A stretch of 10,145 nucleotides of DNA, from the NCBI GenBank assembly GCA_028565635.1, contig JAOXYB010067312.1:1-10145 (forward strand), read 5' to 3'. The stretch is from Phoronis ovalis. Lineage: Eukaryota; Phoronida; Phoronidae. The notes beneath the pieces were generated by a model, which did not search any database, was not told the origin of the DNA, and saw nothing but the letters and a program-made list of their open reading frames with translations. Of this stretch, positions 1 through 9,000 are shown piece by piece (position 1 is the stretch's first letter; each line of letters begins with the position of its first letter). Position numbers and translations under genes: made by a program.

Positions 1-268
1 GAGTACAAACATGGCCGCCAATCGGCCATCTTGGAAGTAATCGAGGTCAAAATTACATCAGACCTGCGCTTTGACCTAAAAAATACGAAGATGATCTGAC
101 GAAAGCTGAAGCCGTTATAGCAACACAAAGAAAAGGTTACATACGCCGCATGTGGTACGACTATATGCCCTTTCACTATTACATAGTGATGGGCATAAAA
201 ACGCTGCATAGTAATTATTATCTTTGTAACTTTCCTTTTTATCTGTAAACAACGGCTTTTATTTTTAG
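1..268 (+). other. Partial intron of the LYPLA-type gene, rich in inverted repeats
   Basis: No exon is recognised here; the stretch precedes the acceptor at 267-268 and is read as intron. It contains three inverted repeats: ATGGCCG/CGGCCAT (11-17 and 23-29, 5-nt loop), AGGTCAAA/TTTGACCT (44-51 and 70-77), and a longer imperfect one at 164-197. The density suggests a transposon remnant, but no element ends are visible. Confidence 0.6.
164..197. repeat. Imperfect palindrome (14 paired bases, 3-nt loop)
   Basis: TATGCCC plus TCACTAT (164-170, 173-179) pair with ATAGTGA plus GGGCATA (183-189, 191-197). The loop is TAC and there is a small internal bulge. It lies in the intron of the LYPLA-type gene. 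Confidence 0.75.
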
Positions 269-1010
269 GCACTTAGTGACTCCAATAAACAAACTCCCAT
301 TATACAGTGTCATGGAGAAGCTGATCCAGTTGTACCTTTCCAGTGGGGAAGTTTAACCGCTACCTTACTCAAGTCGTTTAATCCAAATCATGAATTTAAG
401 AAATATCGTTTGATGATGCACAGCTCATGTCAAGAGGTGAGTGATTAGCAACAGTATTTATTTGAAAATCGTTAACTTACAGCTGAAATCCAAACTTTTG
501 CAACTGTTACACACAGCATCGAAATTTTGGTTTCATTCTTGCATTACGATCTTGCTCTTTTTACAAACTGGTGATGCCTGTAGCAGTTGGCAGAAGTAGG
601 GATATATATATATATACTGTAAGGCTAAACATGGTCAAAAGTGATATCCCACAGCACCGACATTTAGGAAGAGATCATAGATGCCCTTCCGAAATCTTCG
701 TGCATTCTGCTTTATATTTAAAAATTAGTACACACAAATCTTTGCATAATTTGTAAAAACAATCAGTTTCGTACCTTGTAGCATTATTCGTCCATGTGAG
801 AGCTTCCTACATAAACACTCCTGTGTGCTACATATAGGCAATGTTCACAAGTATACTTAGTAGCAGATACAGTGTACACCATTAAAATCTTTCTACACTG
901 TAATACGAAAATAAGCCAGGGTTTTTTGCACCTTCTGTATCGTCATTTTTCTTCTTCAGGAAATGCAAGATGTAAAGGATTTCATAGAAAAGATTCTACC
1001 AGCAGTTTAG
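269..1010 (+). CDS. LYPLA: Acyl-protein thioesterase (LYPLA1/2 family), last two exons, 3' partial gene
   Basis: Serine hydrolase of the alpha/beta-hydrolase fold. The family removes palmitate from cysteines of cytosolic proteins and also hydrolyses lysophospholipids. Two exons are in the window: 269-436 (56 codons, phase 0 at both ends, acceptor TTTTTAG, donor GAG|GTGAGT) and 960-1010 (16 codons plus TAG, acceptor CTTCTTCAG). The joined 72-residue tail shows IIQCHGEADPVVP, where the Asp at 323-325 matches the catalytic Asp, and MMHSSCQEEMQDV, where the His at 419-421 matches the catalytic His. It ends in FIEKILPAV. These match the C-terminus of animal APT1/APT2 closely. The nucleophile Ser and the rest of the protein lie on exons left of the window. 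LYPLA1 and LYPLA2 cannot be separated on this fragment. The gene converges on POP1, with 1,060 bp between the stop codons. No frame damage is seen. Confidence 0.93.
437..959 (+). other. Last intron of the LYPLA-type gene
   Basis: This is a 523-bp GT-AG intron (donor GTGAGT at 437, acceptor CAG ending at 959). It contains a short (AT)7 run at 602-615. I see no conserved coding segment or RNA gene in it. A small open frame across 571-756 has no recognisable features. Confidence 0.8.
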
Positions 1011-1398
1011 TTCATTAGAATTCGAGTTAAAGCAATATTAACACCTGGTTCATGTAAAGGTTGTAAACTTTTGGATTCCAAATTTTACTGAAAACACAAC
1101 TTGAACATTAGTAAGTTAAACATTGTGTGTTTATCAATGCAAAGTGTTTTTTTTAATCGTTTCAATACAAGTGTATGGTTACTTACGGAGTAGCTGTATG
1201 TTTTAAAAACGGGTTGAGGATTTACTTTGAGCTGGCCTTGCACTGACAAGTGTTGGGTCTTTCATGGATTTCTTGTGAGAATACACTGGCCAGTAAGATT
1301 GTTGAACAATCCAGTATTAGAACCGATGTCTTACATTGTAGCTTTTAGATAGTAGTCTTTCAAGGTTATTACCATAATTACAATATACTATGTAAATG

Positions 1399-1446
1399 TA
1401 GTGTGCTACTAATTTTTAGTGTGCACAGATAAATGTTAGCACACTA
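1399..1446. repeat. Perfect 10-bp inverted repeat with a third partial copy
   Basis: TAGTGTGCTA at 1399-1408 is the exact reverse complement of TAGCACACTA at 1437-1446. A further direct copy, TAGTGTGC, starts at 1417 inside the loop. It lies in the presumed 3' UTR or intergenic region. Confidence 0.75.
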
Positions 1447-1688
1447 ATGTTGTCAAAAGTAGCAAATCTGCGCACTGTATTTGTTGAGTTTACTGATTAA
1501 ACACTGCAGTAAAGAAATCACTGTTCAAAATGTTGTTACACATTACACACAAGGGTGAATGATTTCCTGTAGAAAAATAATTATAGTTTAATTAAACTCT
1601 GCCTTCATTTCATAATGCACTATAAGCTTGACAAACACTACTAGATTCTCTATGAAAGGCGACACTGGGCAATACACCATTGCAAGAC

Positions 1689-1694
1689 TTTATT
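1689..1694 (-). terminator. Candidate poly(A) signal for POP1 (AATAAA on minus strand)
   Basis: TTTATT on the plus strand reads AATAAA on the minus strand, 377-382 nt past the POP1 stop codon. It is the canonical hexamer I found downstream of that stop. Variant ATTAAA sites on the same strand lie closer, at 1766-1771 and 1721-1726. In AT-rich DNA such hexamers occur by chance, so this is only a candidate. Confidence 0.3.
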
Positions 1695-2070
1695 GACACT
1701 ACATATATGGTAACGCATATTTTAATGTTAAAATACACATGATTCTGTGTTTTGGAATGTGGCGTTTTAATTTTCGATGTTTTGTAATGTCAACATGTAC
1801 TTTCTGGTGAATGCGATAAAATTCCTAGGACCTTTACATCCCTCACTGTCTGGGACTTATCAACTACCTATAAAAATGTTCACAAATCTATTCAGTGCCA
1901 AAGCACTGCAAACTGGTATGAAGCTGTCATTCTAAAAACGTCGAGACATTCTGCAATGTGCCAACAATGAGATAGTGTTCGAGATATTTACCGCAAGATT
2001 TTACACATTTTGTCTGGCGTTAAATTATAAATTATGATGTCAAGGTAATCGTCATCCAAATATCATCACT

Positions 2071-3086
2071 TCATTCATCCAAAACAACAAATACACTAGC
2101 AAACCTATACTGCAGTGAATTTGTATTTCTTACTAAAACTACTGCATCTTTATCTCTTTGCTTTTGTTTCAATAAAGTCACTAAACCATCTAGAGCACAG
2201 AATGCCAGGCCCGTGCTGTAGCCATGTCCAAATGAAAAACTACCTTGTTTTACAAAACCTATTATCTTCCTACCACACGAGTTAATTACATTTTCTCTCG
2301 GATCAACATCTTTAATAGTCTTTGATAAATCCTTATGCTGTGGTTCAATTGGCCCACCATATTTAGAATTTTCTTGCAGAAGCTTTAAATCATCCTCAGT
2401 AGGCAAACATACCATACTAAATTCAATGGGTATTCCTCTGTTCACCAAGTATAGTTTTGTAGGAACAACACAATCAGGAATTTTGTCTATTAATTCATCA
2501 AAATTACTTGTTGATCTGGAATATGTATCACTTAACCTTACTGCTGTACAATGAGTACTTAAACACTTCAAAATGGTACGATTCCTAAGCACACACCATC
2601 TTTCACTAACTTGGTCACTATCAGTTGCTATCTTATTCACAGATTTTTCAGATTCCACTTTCCATTCTGATATCAACTGTTTCCAAGGAGAATAAAAGGG
2701 AAACAATACGCCAAATTTAAAGTAATTAGGTCTTTTTGCTGGTGGATATCTATGATATTTCTCCTGTAACGCTGTTTTTTGTAAAATTTCTGTTTCTATG
2801 CCAGCCGGGGTATCAGGAAAATCGTTTGGATAGTACAAAACTCCCTGCTCAGCTGTGTAGTTTGCTTTTTCTTTCAAACCACCAACCCGCGCTCCATGAT
2901 AAACAAATGCAATCCAAAATGGCATAGCCCAGCCAGATGGTAGAATAACATCCCAACCACTTGATGTATTGGACAGTGTATTCTGAGAAGACTGACTGTT
3001 ATGATTAGCAGTTTGTTGATTGCCTGGATTCTGAATAAGTAGGATAGGAATTCTAGATTCTTCTTTCCCAAGTTGTAACGGGGTGC
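2071..3086 (-). CDS. POP1: POP1 exon 7 (POPLD domain and C-terminal domain, stop codon)
   Basis: 1,016 bp, 337 codons plus TGA. Acceptor CATTTACAG at 3088-3087. It begins [20 protein letters not shown], then an Asn/Ser/Gln-rich spacer of about 20 residues, then the POPLD block ([38 protein letters not shown]). A short linker leads to WCVLRNR (717-723). The C-terminal domain holds [17 protein letters not shown] (830 onward) and SLQYRFA near the end. The acidic linker before WCVLRNR is far shorter than in human POP1. Confidence 0.94.
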
Positions 3087-6000
3087 CTGTAAATGAATGA
3101 CTGTACAGTTAAATTGGACATACAAAAACAAGAGCACAGAAATTCTAACTATGTGACAAACTGAACTATATACAAACAAAAACGACCAAATATAGTTCTA
3201 TAAGATGTTGCATCATTTAAATGTAACCTACGAAATGCACAGGCATTTTAATCGCAATTACCAACTTTTTATAAACATTTCTTTTATACATCTATATATT
3301 AATATGCTTAATTTTGTACCAAATACCGCCCTCACATGACTTAACAAATTACCCAATTGACCCTATGTATGTCTTAATCATACTCACCGTTTTGTTTTAA
3401 AATATACTTTATTTCATTTGACGAAACTAAATACTTAAAAGAAGCAGAAATTTTATAATTTTTGAATGAGAACAGTTGCCATCTTGCATTGTTTGTACAA
3501 CCCACAACTGTCATAAGGGGGCAGTAAGTTACTTCTGCTTTAAGGTGAAGATACAAGACAGCATTGTTTTAAAATAGATTTTATTTCATTTAACTAGCTA
3601 AAATTTATATTTTTTTTAATGATGGCTCTCACCATTTTAGTTTCCTCTTTACATTGATGAGGCTCTGATCCAACTGGTGTCAAAGACAGATATTGCACTC
3701 CACCTAGTCAGCTGACACATTTTCATTTTCTATTGCTGAAATCTTTAGTTTATAATTTTGGAATATATATAAGGCTTTCAAAATTTAAGACTGCTAACTT
3801 ACAGAAAAAGATTTTATTTGGCTGTACAAATGACATTTTTTCCGTCTTAGTAATATTTGTTTTTTTAAATGAATTGAAATCTAAATCTTTATTTTTACAT
3901 TTGTTTGACATTTACGGCCTTATAATTCTAGATTAGCTTCAATTTATTTTATAAACCAAGAAATTCTCTAACATTAAAATCTGGCTATTGTTTGAATTCC
4001 AGAACAGGCTCATTTTCAAATGGAGCTTGACAGGTTGGTGTATACGGTTTCAAGGGCTTTTTAAAAAAATATTTGAGATCTACTCAATCTCAACATTTAA
4101 TTATGTTTCATGGTTCTTTTAATTGTTAATTAAAAGCAAACAATCTACATTTTTCACATATATATCATTAGTCTAACCTTTCTTTCTAATTGCAGATGAT
4201 GATTTCGGAAAGACACAATACTAAGTAATTTACAAGTGGTAGCTAGTCTTTTTGAAAATTTCTTTTAATTCAATTTGTTTACAGAATGTAATCTTTACTG
4301 ATCTACTTCAATTCATTGACTAGTATACAAAGTTACATACAATACATACTAACCTGGAACAAGGTGTTGAGAACGTTTTAAATTTAACTGGTGCTCAGTA
4401 ATTTTCATTGTTTTCACCTGTTGCCTTATGGAAGCATCCCACAGTGGACATGGACTGACATCTGGTGGTATATTTCTTATACTGCATTCAGTGTCTGAAA
4501 CTAAAGCGAAATATCAGTGTGCATTTTCTTGAACAAGAAAGCTGCTGAAATTGAAATACAATTATATACTTCATGAAGGACACTATGCACAACATCCTAT
4601 TTTGGTAAAGTATTCAACAAATATCTGTATGTGTTTGTAAGGGCAAACCAAAATTATTAGAAAAATTCACAAAATGTGGTGCTTGTACGTCTTGAGAAAT
4701 AGTTTAAACCTCGCGTACCAATTTCACTAGGCATCGACTTTTTCTTGGTGCTAGGCAAAAACATTCTTGGATCTCTGACAGTCAAACCTAGAATGGCATG
4801 AGGAGTTAATTCCCCTGGCGATTGGATGCTTTTCAAACTTGTCCAAGTAGCAGTTTGTTTGTCGAAAGCTATTCTGTTCTGGTCAGCAGTATAATACAGT
4901 TCCCACCATTTAAAAGCTTTCTGCACTTGTGTTTCATTATTACTGTCGGATACCAATGCAATTTCAGCCGAATCACCAGCATTCAGTGCTTTCTTTGGAT
5001 CTTTTTTGATATTCCCAATGTCATCTGTACAATTAGATGATGTCAAAATATCACTAACTTTCAAAACATCACACAACACAGCTTGTGATAATGGTCCCAC
5101 TAAACGAAACCGTACAAGTTCAAATTTAAGTGAAGTTACAGTAGTACAGCCATTTGAAAAACTGGAAGTGTGATTTAAATTTTGTAATTTTTCAGTGCAC
5201 ATCTGAACATTTGCTGTTTCCTTCAAATTCTTGCATGTTTTACTTTTTTGTTTATTATTAATTATGTTTGTTATTTGATTTCCTTTTGTAGTATAATCCT
5301 CATTTGTTGTTGAAGCAGGCATTATATTAGCCATTCGAAGCTCTTTTTCTGTGAACGGTATGTTAAAAACAGTCAAAATTTCTTCAAAAACATTTAGGTA
5401 ACTAGCAGGATGAACCCATATCCACAACTGTCTTTGAGCTTCTCTAGAACAAGCCAATGTTTTGGTATTTGACTCATTATTTTTAACACAGGTGGATATA
5501 GGTTGCCATAAAAATGTAACAGGACAAATAGCCCCATATGGATATTGGTCTTTCTGGTACAGGATAGTACTGCCTTCTCTAGCACCACTGAGAGCAGATT
5601 TTGCAGCAAATGATGGACCTGAAAGAATCAAACCACTGATTTTTAAATTCTAACAATTCAAAAGTTACAGTTACATACTAATATTTACTAGTTATATACA
5701 AATACTGGATTTGACACCTGATCACACTTTTTAAAGCATTGTATGCCTAACAAAACTCACAACAACCTGTATCTGCTAGGTAATAGACTATTTGCACACA
5801 CTTGAGGGCAGCACTATCGGACCGTTTCAATCCCATGATTCTTAGTGGAAAACAATACACAATTTTTAAAATGCGACTTTAGAAATGTATTAAACGATGA
5901 AGCTTAAGGTAACTTACAAAAAGAAAGCATTTCTTAAACCAACGGTAATAATATTTTGATTTGGTTTTGGCTCAGTATGCGAAGAATATAGAGTTTTGTG

Positions 6001-9000
6001 AATGAACTGCACTAGCGCATGGCAAACTACTTTATTGTACATTTACGAAATGTGCCATGCTGGGAAGATTTGGGTCCATGACTGATGGCTCCACTAAGTA
6101 AAGGCAAATGGTCTATTACATCCAGCAATAACTTAAATGTAAAGCAACATAAGTAGATGCAAAACAATAATGCATTTTGAAAGAAAAAATTGTGTTAATC
6201 TAAATGGGAACCCAACAAATCTAGGTAGATAGTTGTTTTAAAAACATTTGAAAGTAACACTGACAGTTTAATACCTGTACAAGGACTTGTTAGACATTGT
6301 AAATTTTGCAAAATTACAGCTTCTGTGCCAAGTATTTCTATGCAGCTGTAGTATGACAAATCCTGCAAAAAAAACATTAAAATTCAATTTTAAGGCTTGA
6401 GATACAAAGAGTATAGGTAATTCAACCTATGTTTTAGCAATTAAAGTGAAGAGATAGACATACATGTATAAAAGAATACATTTTTAAAAAGTTAATACTC
6501 CAAATTTTACAAATCCTGAGGTTAAAAAATTTGAATTCGATCATATGACCTGTTAAATGCCATTTTAAGGAAAAAAATGTATTTTTCAAATGTTGAAAAA
6601 AATTAGGCCAAAGGCCCCTGCATCTACAAACTTGAAACTTGGCACAGATGAGCTATACATATATATATCTACAAAAAACATCTCAGATTTTTAAAATTTT
6701 GCTTTATTGTAAAGTTATGATTTTTTTTAATTTAAGGGTCAGATGAAAATCAACAAAATCCTGACCTTTAAAAATTCATAACTTTTAAAACTTAGCAAAA
6801 TTTAAAAAATTGAGACGCAATATTAAAGACCTAAATGTTAAGATAATTTTTGCCAACTTTCAGCTTTGTAGGTAGGTGCAAGGGTTTTTGACTCAATTTT
6901 TTTCAAAAATTTTAAATTCAAAAAACAAGTTTTCCCCAAAATGGACATTTATTAGATCATGAGAATTATTTTCAACCTTTTGATTCATGAACATTGAAAT
7001 ATAACCTTTTAAAAAATGTATACTTTTATAAGTCTATCTTTTTATTTTCATTATGAAAATTTATAAAGAAAGTTATAGTCAAATAACAGTGTTTTTTGTA
7101 TCTCGAGTCTGATATTACTATACATGGCATGAATTAACATTTTTTGCCGTGTTATTATTACAACTAAACAAATTCAAATACTGTTGTAACTTTATCAAGT
7201 ATCAAGAGCATTATGCAATAAGTTTAAAATCAGGTACTCTGTTTTCGGTGTATTGTACCTGAAGCAAACAATGTTGTGTTGTTGCTCTATAAGCAGCTCT
7301 AGCGCCTTTATCATTTGGATGTAACGGAATCTTATAGCCCCACTTTTCAATCATTTTGAATCGTTTTGCATGCCATATATGAGTCTCTAGCCAAGTTTTT
7401 GTCTGTTGTCGCTGATTGTACTCGGTAAGCAAATTCTTTGGTCGTCTCCGATAATATCTTGATGGTCGTTTACCTTTCTTCACTTCACACATCTGATTCA
7501 AATAGTAATTAATATATAACTGTGTCAGTGCTATATTTTTTATTATATAAATGAAGACAATGCCTAAACTGCAGGAATAGGACATCAGCTAGGAATACGA
7601 GGCAGCACAGTTATTACAAGTTTTACAGCAAAAACGATTGAGGTAAATGAACATCAATCAAATATGCATTGCAACCACAAGTCATGGATTCGAACCTTCA
7701 CAGCATTTTGTTAATGAACAATGTCTTAGTTCTCCATGCGTTAGTGCAATTCTCCACTTCCTTCATATATTGAGCCAAAAAAGCAAAAAAAATGTTATCT
7801 TCGTAGATCTAAGAATTGTCTTCTAGTTGTAATTTATATAGTATTTTAATAAATAAAGAATTATATATATTAATATTTTTGTTACTTTGTTTAAATTTCA
7901 CATATTCAACTGAGGATGCTGGGATCGAATACAAACAACGGTGGTACCTCAAGTGCATGCAAATAGTAAAATTTAGGAACAACATTTGATAAGCATTTAA
8001 AGACCAAACATATCCTTTAATGGTTAAAAATATATTTTGGGGGGAAATAAAGCCATACTAGAAAGCATATTTTTATTTTCAACATCCTGTTGAAAAACCC
8101 AATATAGGTCTACTATTCATTTTCCAACTCATTTTTTTGAAAATGCCAAAACGGAGTTTCCAAAAAAAAATGTAGTCAATTTGACTGTGTTTGACAATGA
8201 ATCAAACAAAATTCAGAACAAAACATTTTTACAGCATAACATGAAATTGCTGGACATTTCAAATAAGCTCAGCAAATTTTTCAAAAATATGAAATAATCA
8301 ATTTATACAAACTTTAGATCCACATTACACCAATTATTTAAAAAAACATTTACAATGTTTTTATTAGGATGTTCAAAATTATTAAGAAATACAAAATGGC
8401 TGTTATGTAACTGGGAAAGAATTTGAACATGAATGCGTGATGTAAACTCCTCCAACAAAAAGGTAGTTTTGCAACGTTAATTAATTCCATTTCATTGAAC
8501 AATAAACCCTACAATCAAATATCAACAAAGTTGCTTTCTTTTGCAAACATGGAAGTGGCTAAAAACTAATTGTAATTTCTAAGGATAATTTAGAAACAAA
8601 TTATGCTGTGGAATTCTGTATTACCGTGCCTCGGACAGAATCTTGCAAAAAAATATACTTTATAATACAACCCCGGAATCCTGCGGAGTTGCATGTTTTT
8701 ATGCAAAATTAAAAATTAATCAAGATCAAACTCGCTGTGGGAGCAATTTTAAGATGGCGCTACAATCATTTTTGGACACATTAGTTCCATCTAAATATGT
8801 CCAAAGGTTCTGAAAATTGCTTGTAGTGCCATGTTGGAGTTACTTCAATAAATAGCCATGGAGCTGCCTTGAGTTTGATCTGTTATTAAATGAATGTTTC
8901 TGATGAAAAATAGGAATTTTTGAACATGGCAAGCAGTGTTCCTCACAGGGAAAAACAGCTATGAAGTATACATTGCCTAAATATTCCCTGTATCAGACAC

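Larger units (their letters stand above)
1011..2070. other. Convergent intergenic region / 3' UTRs of LYPLA-type gene and POP1
   Basis: This is AT-rich sequence between two converging stop codons with no supported coding region. Plus-strand ATTAAA hexamers at 1496-1501 and 1591-1596 are possible poly(A) signals for the thioesterase gene. On the minus strand, candidates for POP1 are given separately. A perfect 10-bp inverted repeat lies at 1399-1446. The boundary between the two 3' UTRs cannot be set from sequence alone. Confidence 0.6.

Noticed and set aside
571-756. Plus-strand open frame of 61 codons in the LYPLA intron
   Set aside because: It lies wholly inside a well-defined intron, includes an AT microsatellite, and shows no motif.
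2874-3179. Minus-strand frame of 101 codons overlapping POP1 exon 7
   Set aside because: It is a shifted-frame shadow of the POP1 exon, which has clear homology in its own frame.
3733-3936. Plus-strand hydrophobic open frame in intron 6
   Set aside because: It is AT-rich with Phe/Leu/Ile from T-rich codons, shows no domain, and is antisense within an intron.
6659-6669. AT-repeat microsatellite inside the intron 3 palindrome
   Set aside because: It is only about five AT units, too short to be notable, and part of the left arm.
7493-7585. Upstream Met and hydrophobic stretch fused to exon 3 (frame open to 7585)
   Set aside because: This is intron read-through; exon 2 ends in phase 0 and joins at 7492 after a CAG acceptor.
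7686-7760. A functional tRNA gene on the minus strand
   Set aside because: The B box is perfect, but the T stem and acceptor stem do not pair and the A box has several mismatches.
8716-8889. MicroRNA precursor
   Set aside because: The arms carry several indels and the size and TTAA flanks fit a foldback element better; no expression evidence is available.
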